64,000 bases of DNA, taken from assembly GCF_000259275.1 (NCBI RefSeq), contig NC_017735.1, forward strand, positions 310,001-374,000. The letters are read 5' to 3'. Of the stretch, positions 32,052 through 41,413 are shown piece after piece. Position 1 is the first letter of the stretch; every line of letters starts with the position of its first letter. Below the pieces are notes generated by a model. That model was not told where the DNA came from. It saw only the letters and a program-made list of their open reading frames with translations, and did not search any database. The position numbers were made by a program, and so were the translations under genes. Source of the DNA: Helicobacter cetorum MIT 99-5656 (GTDB taxonomy: Bacteria > Campylobacterota > Campylobacteria > Campylobacterales > Helicobacteraceae).

Positions 32052-32711
32052 TCAAAAATTCAACAAAATTTCTCTAATAGCTGTGCTAATGTCTCTTGCT
32101 TGTGTAATCGCACTAATCACAGCAACCCCACTAGCCCCGCACATTCGCAGTTCTGAAACATTATCTGTGGTAATCCCCCCAATGGCTACAAGGGGCTTTT
32201 GGATTTTAAAAGCTTGCAATTGTTTCAAAAAATCTGCGCCTACAACTTGTTTGACATCTTTTTTAGATTGTGTAGGAAAAATGGAACCTATTCCTAGATA
32301 TGCCACACCATCCATTTTATACACCTTTAGAGCTTGTTCTAAAGTGTTCACACTCAAGCCTATAAAAAGGCGGTTTTTACATAAAGTTATGGCTTTTTCT
32401 AAGGCCATATCTTCTTGTCCTATATGCACACCACAAGCCTTTAATTCTAACGCCAAATGCACATCATCATTGATGATGAAAGGCACGCCGTATTTTTCAC
32501 ACAATCTTTGACACTCTATAGCCAACTTTTTGATTTCAGTATTGTCTTGTAAATCTAAATCACCTTTCTGGCGGAATTGAAACGCTGTGATTTTAGATTG
32601 TAAAGCTAATTCCAAAGTATACAAAAGCGATTTGACTCTATCGCCTTTTATGTGGTAGAAATCTTGCGAACCAGCCACAAACATGAGCTTTAAACAATTC
32701 ACATCAAACAT
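32052..32711 (-). CDS. thiE: Thiamine-phosphate synthase
   Basis: Couples HMP-PP with the thiazole phosphate to form thiamine phosphate. TIM barrel of 219 residues with family motifs [44 protein letters not shown] and [10 protein letters not shown]. Overlaps thiD by 8 bp. With thiM and thiD it forms the thiamine salvage operon of Helicobacter; no TPP riboswitch is seen upstream. Confidence 0.94.
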   Translation of the reverse strand: MFDVNCLKLMFVAGSQDFYHIKGDRVKSLLYTLELALQSKITAFQFRQKGDLDLQDNTEIKKLAIECQRLCEKYGVPFIINDDVHLALELKACGVHIGQEDMALEKAITLCKNRLFIGLSVNTLEQALKVYKMDGVAYLGIGSIFPTQSKKDVKQVVGADFLKQLQAFKIQKPLVAIGGITTDNVSELRMCGASGVAVISAITQARDISTAIREILLNF

Positions 32712-33513
32712 ATTCTTTAATACTCCACAAATTCAAAGGCCCATGCCCATGCCCAATATTTAAGGGGTTTTGAATGATAATATTTAAATACTCCTTAGCC
32801 TTTATAATGGCATTTTTTAAATCTAACCCTTGGGCGAGTAAACCTACAATCAAACTAGACAAAACACAACCCGTGCCATGCGTATTTGGCGTATTAAAGC
32901 GCTTGGCATTTAGGATAAATTCTTCCTTTTCTAAAAACACCCAATCGTTGCTAAATTCCCCTTGAAAATGTTTGGTATGCCCCCCTTTAATAACAGCATT
33001 TTTAACACCTAAATCTCTTAAAACACACATCGCTTTTAAAGCGCTTTTGTCATCGCACACTTTTATCCCTGTAAGGGCATAAACTTCAGGGAGATTAGGG
33101 GTTAGTAAATTTGTTTTAGGTAAAAGGTGTTTTTTTAAGCTTGAAATCGCATTTTCTTCTAAAAGCAACGCCCCATTCTTTGCCACCATAACCGGGTCTA
33201 AAACACAGACTCCAAAATTACAAGTTTCTAGGGTGCTTGCTACACACTCAATGATTTCAACATTGCATAACGCCCCGATTTTGAACGCTTTTATAGAAAA
33301 GTCATCTCTAATAGCTAAGATTTGTGCTTTCACACTCTCTATACTTAAGGGATAAACCCTATGCACACCCTGTGTGTTTTGTGCGGTTATAGCAGTAATC
33401 ACACTTGTCCCAAACACGCCCAAAGTTTGGAACACCTTCAAATCCGCCTGTATCCCAGCACCCCCACCACTATCACTACCAGCAATACTTAAAACTTGTG
33501 GATAAACCTTCAC
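32704..33513 (-). CDS. thiD: Hydroxymethylpyrimidine (phosphate) kinase
   Basis: Phosphorylates HMP and HMP-P for thiamine synthesis. 269 residues, ribokinase fold, opening with [20 protein letters not shown] (substrate and phosphate loop) and carrying [15 protein letters not shown], and the anion hole/catalytic stretch [11 protein letters not shown]. Overlaps thiM by 4 bp and thiE by 8 bp. Confidence 0.95.
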   Translation of the reverse strand: MKVYPQVLSIAGSDSGGGAGIQADLKVFQTLGVFGTSVITAITAQNTQGVHRVYPLSIESVKAQILAIRDDFSIKAFKIGALCNVEIIECVASTLETCNFGVCVLDPVMVAKNGALLLEENAISSLKKHLLPKTNLLTPNLPEVYALTGIKVCDDKSALKAMCVLRDLGVKNAVIKGGHTKHFQGEFSNDWVFLEKEEFILNAKRFNTPNTHGTGCVLSSLIVGLLAQGLDLKNAIIKAKEYLNIIIQNPLNIGHGHGPLNLWSIKEYV

Positions 33514-34289
33514 AACACTTCCTTAATAACACTATTCTCTACACTTTGTAACAAGCTTAGAGCATCTAAAAAATAAAATAAGAACGAGCCATTTGAGCCC
33601 TTATTTTCAAGCGCCTTTTTTTGTGCGTTAAAAGCGGCTTGTTTGTAGAGTGCACAAAGTTGTGTCATAGAATGTAGGGGGTCTTTTTTTAAACTTAAAA
33701 AACTCGCACACACTGCTGTGTGTAAGCACCCAGCCCCTGTAATTAAGGCTAAATACTCACTCCCCCCACTGATACTAAACACTTTTTTTCCATCGCTCAC
33801 ATAATCCACCTTGCCAGTCATTACAGCTATCACAGAATATTTTTGAGCCACTAGCTTGACTATTTCAATAGACTTCGTGGAATAATACGCATCTAAGCCT
33901 TTGCTTTCACAAGAAATATCCACCAAAGAGCCAAGCTCTGCAACATTACCCCTAAGCACACTAATTCCCCCACTTTCTAAAAGCTCTAAGCTTGTGTTAT
34001 AACGCAAAGCGCTTGCCAAACACCCCACAGGGTCTAGCACAATGGGTTTATTCAAAGCCTTGTAATGTTTAATAGCCTCCTTACTACACAAAATAGTGCG
34101 TTCATTAAGAGTGCCAATATTGATAGCGAGTGCATCAGAAATTTGGGCTAAATCTTGCATTTCAACAATAGCATCACTCATTAAAGGCGATGCCCCTAAG
34201 GCTAACAAACCATTAGCCACAAATGGTGCCGCCACATAATTAGTGATATTATGCACTAAGGGGCGTTTTTGGCGTAATTCCTTTAACAT
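33510..34289 (-). CDS. thiM: Hydroxyethylthiazole kinase
   Basis: Salvages the thiazole half of thiamine by phosphorylation. 259 residues. Signatures: [20 protein letters not shown] then [10 protein letters not shown] at the N-terminus, [16 protein letters not shown], and [14 protein letters not shown] for the catalytic loop. First of three overlapping thi genes; the gene upstream ends 9 bp before it on the same strand. Confidence 0.95.
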   Translation of the reverse strand: MLKELRQKRPLVHNITNYVAAPFVANGLLALGASPLMSDAIVEMQDLAQISDALAINIGTLNERTILCSKEAIKHYKALNKPIVLDPVGCLASALRYNTSLELLESGGISVLRGNVAELGSLVDISCESKGLDAYYSTKSIEIVKLVAQKYSVIAVMTGKVDYVSDGKKVFSISGGSEYLALITGAGCLHTAVCASFLSLKKDPLHSMTQLCALYKQAAFNAQKKALENKGSNGSFLFYFLDALSLLQSVENSVIKEVL

Positions 34290-34298
34290 GATTTTTCC

Positions 34299-35234
34299 TT
34301 AATTTGAGTGCAGTCCATTTTTCTCCTTAATAGGGTCAAACTCCTGTTTAAAGCGGTGTTGATTATTTGGGTCAAAATCTACAATACTCTTTAAGAAACC
34401 ACTGAAATTAGCATTTTTCTTGCTAAGTTCTAAAGCAACATTATAATCAATCTGTTCTTTATATTTAGCATTCAATAAAATACTGCTATTTTCTATGTTA
34501 TCAATCCTTAAATTAATCACGCCAATCCCAAAACTTGCATGCAATCGTTTCAATAAGCTCATAAGCTCTGAATTTTGCGTATCAATTTCACAGCTAACTA
34601 AATACCCTTCATTTGCCCAAGAACTATTAGAAATCGCCTGAAAATAGCACTCCCTACAATTACTCACACTAATTTCTCTTTTTAACTCAAAACTCACTAA
34701 TTTTATAGGTAAAGTATCAAATTTCTTAGAAAAAGCGATTAAATTTTCATTAGATAGTTCTGCATACAAAAATCTAACCCCTACCATATCCGGATAAAGC
34801 CACCTATCCACACCTTTAGCAGATTTTAAACTCTCTTCATGAAAGATAGTTTTAGTATAGCATTTCAAATTTTCATTATGATAAGCCATATAGGTTAAAA
34901 AGGGGTGTAAATCCCTTTCGTGTTTAATGGTTTTTGTGGGTTCATTAAAATTCTTGTTTGAAGCCTGTTCCTTAGTTTTAGTTTGTTTTAAGGCGATTAA
35001 AATTTTTGGCTTGTCTTGCACTTTAACAAAAGGCAAATCATCGCCCTTTTTTAGGGCTTCATAAATATACGCACTAATACTCGCCCATGGAGTTCTACCC
35101 CCACAATCAAACATGCTTTCAATCTTGCCTTCTTTAAAAAGTTCTTTAGCTTTAAAATAAATGTGATTAGGGCTAATTGGTTCTTTGATAATCTCTAAAA
35201 CGCTTTGAATAATTTCAATATCTAGCTTTTTCAT
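34299..35234 (-). CDS. HARE-HTH protein with nuclease-like domain (COG2958-like)
   Basis: A 311-residue protein. Residues 1-72 (VLEIIKEPISPNHIYFKAKE, then DCGGRTPWASISAYIYEAL) look like the HARE-HTH DNA-binding domain found next to restriction enzymes and chromatin proteins. Further on, GVDRWLYPDMVGVRF followed about 30 residues later by LVSFELKREI fits the PD...ExK pattern of PD-(D/E)xK nucleases. The likely role is therefore DNA cleavage or modification-dependent restriction, but neither activity nor specificity can be read. No methyltransferase is adjacent. It sits between thiM and the ABC-F gene with 2-9 bp gaps, so it is embedded in a housekeeping operon. Confidence 0.7.
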   Translation of the reverse strand: MKKLDIEIIQSVLEIIKEPISPNHIYFKAKELFKEGKIESMFDCGGRTPWASISAYIYEALKKGDDLPFVKVQDKPKILIALKQTKTKEQASNKNFNEPTKTIKHERDLHPFLTYMAYHNENLKCYTKTIFHEESLKSAKGVDRWLYPDMVGVRFLYAELSNENLIAFSKKFDTLPIKLVSFELKREISVSNCRECYFQAISNSSWANEGYLVSCEIDTQNSELMSLLKRLHASFGIGVINLRIDNIENSSILLNAKYKEQIDYNVALELSKKNANFSGFLKSIVDFDPNNQHRFKQEFDPIKEKNGLHSN

Positions 35235-35236
35235 CT

Positions 35237-36838
35237 TTATTTTTTGCTCGCTAGATACTCTTCATAACTCCCTTTGAAATCAATGATTTTTGCTCCCTTT
35301 TCACTAGGCACTAATTCAATAATTCTATTCGCATACGCATCAATGAGTTCTCTGTCATGGCTGACACAAATCACTGCCCCATCAAATTTAAAGAGTGCTT
35401 CACCCAAGGCAATAATAGCTTCTAAATCTAAGTGATTGGTTGGCTCATCTAAGATTAAAAAATTCCCCCCTTCTAGCATGAGCTTACTTAATACCATTCT
35501 GTGCTTTTCCCCCCCACTTAAAGCATTCACGCATTTTTCTTGTTCTTCGCCATTAAAGAGCATTCTTCCTAATGCGTTTCTTACCTCAGAGCTTTCAATT
35601 TTTTTGTTGAAATTAAAGAGCCATTGATACAAGGTTTCTTCTCCGCTGATTTCTTCGCTCACATTTTGTGGGAAGTAGCCCTTTTGAACGGTTGCCCCCC
35701 ATTTCACCACACCATTATCGGGCTTTAATTCTTCTACTAGAATTTTACAAAGCGTTGATTTACCCACGCCATTTGGCCCTATTAAAGCGATTTTATCTTT
35801 GGGCATGATTTTTAAACTGACTTTATCTAAAATGATTTGCCCATCATAACTTTTAGAAATATTTTCACATTCTAAAGCTTCATTACCAATGGTGCGTTTA
35901 GGCTTAAAAATAATGCTAGGGTCTCTTCTACTTGATACTGCTAAGCTTTGAATATCTAATTTATCTAATTGTTTTTGGCGGCTTGTGGCTTGCTTAGCTT
36001 TAGAAGCATTAGCGCTAAATCGAGCGATAAATTTTTCTAATTCTTCTTTTTCTTTGAGTTTTTTATTGCGTTCAGCCTCTTGCTGTTTAGCAATCAAAGT
36101 AGATGCGATATACCAATCATCATAATTCCCACTAAACTCACGCACCGTGTGGAAATCCAAGTCTAAAATATGCGTGCATACCGCATTCAAAAAATGCCTG
36201 TCATGGCTAATAACCACCATGGTGCCGTCATGACGTTTGAGATTTTCTTCTAACCAATCAATAGCGTTTAAATCTAGGTTGTTAGTAGGCTCATCTAAGA
36301 GCAAAATATCTGGTTTTGGAAATAGCACTTGAGCTAAAAGGATTTTAAATTTATCGCTACTTGGCAAAGTTCTCATTAAATCATTGTGCTTAGAGCTAGG
36401 AATGCCTAAATCTTCTAAGATTTTTTCAATCACCACTTCGCATTCATACATAGGGTCTTCTTCTACACAAATGGTCTCTAACTCCCCTAGTCTCATATTC
36501 ACTTTATCATCACTCAAATCCCCCTCTGTATATAAACGCTCTTTTTCTTTGATAGCATCATACAAACGCTTATTGCCAATCATTACCGCATCTTTAAGGC
36601 TTAGTTCTTCAAAAGCGTATTGGTCTTGTCCTAAAACCCCCATTTTCATGCCACTTGTAATGATTACTTCCCCACTGCTACAATCAATGCTTTTACTTAA
36701 AATTTTTAAAAAAGTGGATTTTCCTGCCCCATTAGCCCCAATAAGTCCGTAGCGTTTATTTCTATCTAGCTTGATATTCACATTTTCAAACAATTTTTTA
36801 GTCGCATAGCGTTGCGTTAAATTTATGGTTTGTAGCAT
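35237..36838 (-). CDS. ABC-F family ATPase
   Basis: Cytoplasmic tandem-ATPase protein without membrane domains, of the kind that acts on ribosomes. 533 residues with two ABC domains: Walker A GANGAGKSTFLK and GPNGVGKSTLCK, Walker B ILLLDEPTNNLD and FLILDEPTNHLD, and the second signature LSGGEKHRMVLSK. The charged linker (residues about 245-310, KKLKEKEELEKFIARFSANA) is the interdomain helix that reaches the ribosomal E site. Closest in layout to the YbiT type. H. pylori has the same gene here. Confidence 0.93.
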   Translation of the reverse strand: MLQTINLTQRYATKKLFENVNIKLDRNKRYGLIGANGAGKSTFLKILSKSIDCSSGEVIITSGMKMGVLGQDQYAFEELSLKDAVMIGNKRLYDAIKEKERLYTEGDLSDDKVNMRLGELETICVEEDPMYECEVVIEKILEDLGIPSSKHNDLMRTLPSSDKFKILLAQVLFPKPDILLLDEPTNNLDLNAIDWLEENLKRHDGTMVVISHDRHFLNAVCTHILDLDFHTVREFSGNYDDWYIASTLIAKQQEAERNKKLKEKEELEKFIARFSANASKAKQATSRQKQLDKLDIQSLAVSSRRDPSIIFKPKRTIGNEALECENISKSYDGQIILDKVSLKIMPKDKIALIGPNGVGKSTLCKILVEELKPDNGVVKWGATVQKGYFPQNVSEEISGEETLYQWLFNFNKKIESSEVRNALGRMLFNGEEQEKCVNALSGGEKHRMVLSKLMLEGGNFLILDEPTNHLDLEAIIALGEALFKFDGAVICVSHDRELIDAYANRIIELVPSEKGAKIIDFKGSYEEYLASKK

Positions 36839-36912
36839 TTTGCCATTTCCTTGTCGTTTTCATTTTATTACATTTTAAATAGAAAGGTTATTGTAGCACA
36901 GCCTGTATTTTT

Positions 36913-36921
36913 TGATATAAT
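36913..36921 (+). promoter_or_regulatory. Extended -10 promoter upstream of the MBOAT remnant
   Basis: TGATATAAT, a perfect extended -10, lies 35 bp before the remnant's TTG start and faces into the insertion sequence. It has outlived the gene it served. Confidence 0.55.
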
Positions 36922-36955
36922 CTTGCTAGTCATCTCTCATTTTTAAGGTCGTGCT

Positions 36956-37084
36956 TTGTTGTTTAACACTCCCCTATTTATCTTTGTCTTTTTGGTTTTT
37001 TGTCTTACAAATCTCGCAAGCTTGCATGAAAAACTTTATTTTTTCATGACCACACTACAGTTTGGATACTTTGCAAATTTCTAG
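36956..37084 (+). pseudogene. Remnant of an MBOAT O-acyltransferase gene
   Basis: A 42-codon frame from TTG at 36956 (AAGG upstream) reads LLFNTPLFIFVFLVFCLTN, then hydrophobic sequence ending GYFANF, and stops. The opening (L)LFN.P.FIF.FL is how AlgI/DltB-type acyltransferases begin, and H. pylori has an MBOAT gene at this spot between the ABC-F gene and gmhA. The rest of the gene (normally about 500 codons) is missing, apparently lost when the insertion sequence and the AIPR gene occupied the site. Confidence 0.55.
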
Positions 37085-37161
37085 CAATTTCTCTGTTAAC
37101 CTATTTGCTTTATCCCAACAAAGCGAAAAACTCCGTCCTTTAGGGCGGAGATGTAAGCGTC

Positions 37162-37183
37162 AATAGCCGTTAGGCTATTTTTT
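37162..37183 (+). terminator. Hairpin terminator inside the left end of the IS
   Basis: AATAGCC and GGCTATT form a perfect 7-bp stem around GTTA, followed by TTTT. On the plus strand it would stop transcription entering the element from the MBOAT-remnant promoter. Confidence 0.6.
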
Positions 37184-37219
37184 AGTGTCATTTAACCTAA
37201 AAACAAAAGGTTAGCAAAT

Positions 37220-37636
37220 CTAATGTGGTGTTTCTTGCTCTTGGATATATTGCTTAATGATTTCTAAAGGAGCACCCCCACAGCTTCCAGCAAAATAACT
37301 AGGCGACCATAAATGATTGCCCCACAAAGTAGCTTTAACATTTTTAAAATTTTGTTGTCTAACCAAACGACTACTAACACCCTTTAAAGAATTAACTAAC
37401 CTACTAACACTAACTTTTGGTGGATAATTGATAAGTAAATGCACATGGTCGCTTTCCCCATCAAATTCTACTAACTCGCTTTCAAAGTCTTTGCATACCT
37501 TAGCAAATACAGAACCTAAAAAGTCTATAACTTCTTTGTTGAATGCTTTACGCCTATATTTAGTTACAAATACTAAATGCACATGCATTAAAAAAACACA
37601 ATGTCTGCCATGTCTAATATTATCAATTTGTTTCAT
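37220..37636 (-). CDS. tnpA: Y1 (HUH) transposase of IS200/IS605 family
   Basis: Single-strand-specific transposase, 138 residues. The HUH metal-binding motif appears as SDHVHLLINYPP (residues about 62-73), and the catalytic tyrosine is in EIIKQYIQEQE near the C-terminus. Length and motifs are complete, so the element may still mobilise itself in cis. It is divergent from tnpB with a 36-bp gap. Confidence 0.93.
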   Translation of the reverse strand: MKQIDNIRHGRHCVFLMHVHLVFVTKYRRKAFNKEVIDFLGSVFAKVCKDFESELVEFDGESDHVHLLINYPPKVSVSRLVNSLKGVSSRLVRQQNFKNVKATLWGNHLWSPSYFAGSCGGAPLEIIKQYIQEQETPH

Positions 37637-37672
37637 AGACCAAGTTTAACTAAATTATGCTAAAATCTTTCT

Positions 37673-38994
37673 ATGAAAGTAAATAAGGGCTTTAAATTTC
37701 GTTTGTATCCTACCAAAGAGCAACAGACCAAATTACAACACTCTTTTTTTGTCTATAACCAAGCCTATAACATTTGCTTAAATCTACAACAAGAGCAATA
37801 CGAAAAAAACAAAGATTTACCCACTAAACAAAGAAAATGGCAAAAATCAAGCGAATTAGATAGTGCGATTAAGCACCATTTAAAAGCTAGGAATTTAAGT
37901 TTTAGTAGTGTAGTCGCTCAACAATCACGCATGAATGCAGAAAGAGCCTTAAGAGATGCCTTTAAAGTCAAAAATAGGGGCTTTCCTAAATTTAAAAACT
38001 CTAAATTTGCTAAACAAAGTTTTACTTGGAATAATCAAGGCTTTTCTATCAAAGACTTTAACGAACGCTTTAAGATGTTTAACTTAATGAAAATGCCCTT
38101 AAAAATGCGTATGCATAGAGACTTACCCCTTAATGCTAAGATTAAACAAATCGTAGTCTCTTGCTCTCATCAAAAATATTTTGTTAGTTTTAGCATAGAA
38201 TACGAAAAAGAGCTTAACACTATTAAAGAGCCTAGAAATTGTGTCGGTGTGGACTTAAATATCTATGATATAGCTTTAAGCGTTGATTTAAAAGAATATG
38301 AAAAACTAACCGACCTAGAACAATACCAAAAAGACATGAAAGAACTAGGTTTAAAAGTAGATGAAAATATCAATCTAAAACGACTTATTCCTACTTATTC
38401 TAAACTACATTCTTTTAAAAAATACTCTAAAGAATTTAAAAGACTACAAAGAAAACAAAGCCGTAGGGTTTTAAAATCTAAACAAAATAAAATCAAACTA
38501 GGAGGTAATTTTTACAAAACTCAAAAAAATTAAACAAAGCCTTTGATAAATCAAGCTATCAAAAACTAGACAGATACCATAAAATCACAAGCGAACTTTC
38601 AAAGCAATTTGAATTGATAGTAGTTGAAGACTTACAAATTAAGAACATGACCAAAAGAGCCAAACTCAAAAATGTTAAACAAAAGAGTGGGCTTAATAAG
38701 TCTATACTAAATACTTCATTCTATCAAATCATCTCTTTTTTAGACTACAAACAACAGCATAATGGCAAATTGTTAGTGAAAGCTCCCCCACAATATACGA
38801 GTAAAACTTGTCATAGTTGTGGGCAAATCAACCACGAGCTTAAATTAAATCATAGAGAATATCTGTGTCAAAATTGCGGATATATAGAGCATAGAGATAT
38901 AAACGCCGCAAGTAATATTTTAAGCAAAGGGTTAAGTCTTCTTGGGTTAGGAAATAGCCTTGCAGACTTTAAAGAGCAAAGCCTTTCGTATTAG
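37673..38994 (+). pseudogene. tnpB: tnpB (RNA-guided nuclease family), frameshifted
   Basis: TnpB nuclease, the ancestor family of Cas12. The first frame (37673-38533) reads FKFRLYPTKEQQ through VGVDLNIYDIALS, which holds the first RuvC Asp, then stops after YKTQKN. The next frame continues LNKAFDKSSYQKL, IVVEDLQIKNM (RuvC Glu), the zinc ribbon CHSCG...CQNCG and HRDINAASNIL (last RuvC Asp), ending at 38994. The shift is in a run of seven A near 38523-38529; eight A would restore one frame. All catalytic residues survive, so the lesion is recent, a slippage state or an error. Its guide RNA would be expected to overlap the 3' end and the right end of the element. Confidence 0.9.
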
Positions 38995-39050
38995 CATTCA
39001 GTAGGGTGCTTTAGTTAGGAAGCTCCTCGCTTTAGCGAGGGGTGTTTCAC

Positions 39051-40744
39051 ATATTTCTCTCCCACCATTCAAACTAGCGGCTACCCTATCCAACAAATCA
39101 ATAGCTTTTTTAAAGTTCTTCAATGCCTTTTCTGGAGATACCAATGTCTCAATAATTTTATTTGAATAATCTTCAATTTTTTTATTACTTAGCATTCTTT
39201 CATTAAACTCCTTTGGCTCTGTAATCTTTCTATAAACCATAAACAAATGGTATCTAGCTATGTTATACTTTCTATCAATTTGTTTTCTATTTAGAAAATT
39301 ACTAAAAACATACTGCATCAACCCACACAGAATAGTATGGATGATAATCATGCGTATCTACAAAAAGTTTGTCTTTGAAAGTCTCATATATTATTCCATA
39401 ACGACCCGATGAATTATGCGGAGTTTCATAAAAGACAGCCGCAAAACTTTTAATTTGCTCTCGCAAACCAATAATATTTTTTCACATAATATTCATTGCC
39501 CCATCATACTGATTTGTCCTTCTTTCATAAAATAGTTTGAATTCTTCTGGTTTTTTGTCCGACATCACCTTATAAAATTCTTCTAGTCCCTTTTGAAACT
39601 CCGTAAGAGCATTCAATTGTTCCCCATTAATAGCTGTTTGATTATTGGTAGCAACAGTGATTTTATTTTTTAAAGCATCATCACTTGTAATAACAAGCTT
39701 AATTGGCACATAAAGTTCATCAATTCCATCTAAGTTCCTATTCTCATACAGTTTGTGAGATGTTTGACAACCATTAACAACCTGAAAATTTTCCAAAATA
39801 AACTTATCTCCAGAACCCAAGTTTTTCTCAGCAATGAGAGTTATTCCATTATTTAGCAGAGGAAAATCATCAAAATCCCTACCCGTTAGAGTTCCCTAAT
39901 CTTCTTATTCACATCATTATCGCCCAAGTTATCTCGAACATTATCATCAAATAAGTTTCTGATATTATCGTTCTCATCAATTAAAATTTTTCTATACTCC
40001 TTAAAGGGCAACAACCCAAAATATGCTCCATTAATTTTTTCATTTTCAAATGATATACTTGTTTTATCCCTAAAAATAAATTCGGCTTTTGAAGGTCTGT
40101 TGATTTTATCGTATAGTTTTATCAAGCTATTTCTATCAACTAATTCAAACCTTGCAATATCATCTGGTCTTAATAGTGCTTCATCTCGTATTTGCTGTAT
40201 TTTCTTGTTTCTTGTAGTTTCAATTATGCTATCGTTATGATTAATGCCGGTTGTAGCATAATATAAAAAAATATCAAATTTATTTACTTTCGTTATACTT
40301 GGATTGTAGACAACGAAAAATAGTATGGGCATTACGAACCTCATCACTTACCAACGGATACTTAGGATCTTCAGACAAGAAGTCCAATAGTGTATCTGCC
40401 AAATTAGAAACCGCATCGCTACTAAATTTCTCTGAAGTTTTTGCTTGTATTGCCATCATCAACACATCTATGTAACCCTTTTTAAAATAATCCTCCAACT
40501 CCTGTAAGTCTGTTACCATACTACCATTGATTATAAAAACTATACTATCCACACCCTTATATGTTCCAGTATTAACAGTGGCAATTCTTTCATAATCATT
40601 AATACTATCATTATTCGCAAGCCTGCTTGAGACCAAACAAAATGCACTAAAATTCTTAAACAGCTCCTCCATACTACTCACATCACATTCCAAGCCAAAT
40701 GTTTTAGCGAAGCTATTAACATAATTCTTTATAATTACATGCAT
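39051..40744 (-). pseudogene. AIPR-type abortive infection gene, broken and IS-truncated
   Basis: Reading leftward from 40744, pieces in changing frames give one protein. MHVIIKNYVNSFAKTFGLE to HTIFRC comes first. A shift near 40306-40312 (run of T) leads into FFVVYNPSITKVNKFD to NKKIREL. A shift near 39893 leads into TLTGRDFDDFPLLNNGITLI and the signature ENFQVVNGCQTSHKLYENR with ATNNQTAINGEQL. Then come an in-frame TGA at 39482, KNIIGLREQIKSFAAVFYET, another shift near 39310-39345, and a last piece to AASLNGGREIC where the IS begins. AIPR proteins are phage-defence proteins of abortive infection or restriction systems. With four lesions plus truncation it is dead. Confidence 0.8.
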
Positions 40745-40837
40745 TCCTAAGCTTTCCTAAAAGATTACAGATATTCTACCAAAAACCCATAAACTTACTA
40801 CGCCTACTCACATGTCTGAAAGATATATAAAATAGGG

Positions 40838-41413
40838 TTAACTCTTAACCGCAAAATGCCTTTCAATACAATCGCACAAAATGTGAATAATAAGAATATG
40901 GATTTCTTGGATTCTTGGTGTATCATTACTAGGAACAATAAGGGCTATATCACTCAAGGCTTTCATCTTCCCGCCATCACGCCCCACCAAGCTAAGAGTT
41001 TTAATCCCCAAATCTTTTGCTTTTTCATAAGCCTTTAAGATATTTTTGGAATTTCCGCTCGTAGAAATCCCTATTAAAACATCTTTTTGCGTTCCTATTG
41101 CTTCTAATTGTCTAGAAAACACTTCTTCATAGCCATAATCATTCGCAATAGCAGTGAGTGCTGAAGTATCCGTATTAAGGCTTATGGCACTCAAGCCCTT
41201 TCTCTCTAATTTGTAACGCCCTGTTAATTCTGCGGCAAAATGCTGTGCATCACTCGCACTCCCCCCATTACCACAAATAAGGATTTTCCCTTGATTTTCT
41301 AAGGTTTCTATCAAAAGATGCACACTTTGAGTTAAAGTTACTTGCAAACTTTGTAAGCTTTTTTCTAACGCTTCTTTGTGGGCTAAAAATTCTTGCTCTA
41401 TTAAATTAATCAT
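40838..41413 (-). CDS. gmhA: Sedoheptulose-7-phosphate isomerase
   Basis: First step of ADP-heptose synthesis for the LPS inner core. SIS-domain protein of 191 residues with [20 protein letters not shown] (residues about 44-63), [12 protein letters not shown] and a C-terminal [17 protein letters not shown], all family motifs. Overlaps hldE by 8 bp; the four heptose genes are consecutive on this strand. ADP-heptose is also the metabolite sensed by host ALPK1. Confidence 0.95.
   Translation of the reverse strand: MINLIEQEFLAHKEALEKSLQSLQVTLTQSVHLLIETLENQGKILICGNGGSASDAQHFAAELTGRYKLERKGLSAISLNTDTSALTAIANDYGYEEVFSRQLEAIGTQKDVLIGISTSGNSKNILKAYEKAKDLGIKTLSLVGRDGGKMKALSDIALIVPSNDTPRIQEIHILIIHILCDCIERHFAVKS

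Larger units (their letters stand above)
37118..39050. mobile_element. IS200/IS605-family insertion sequence
   Basis: Contains divergent tnpA (minus) and tnpB (plus), as in IS605. Both ends carry subterminal hairpins with the same TTTA loop: 37131-37150 (CTCCGTCC/GGGCGGAG) and 39023-39042 (CTCCTCGC/GCGAGGGG). These are the structures TnpA recognises in single-stranded DNA. There is no terminal inverted repeat or target duplication, as expected. Exact tips are uncertain by about 15 bp. The right end has landed inside the AIPR-type gene, truncating it. Confidence 0.85.

Noticed and set aside
34290..34298. TPP riboswitch before the thi genes
   Set aside because: The gap before thiM is 9 bp and no THI-box-like sequence is seen upstream of the run of genes.
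38998..39351. A separate 117-residue protein ending SLNGGREICETPLAKARSFL
   Set aside because: It is a chimera: the 3' part of the AIPR-type gene read into the right end of the insertion sequence.
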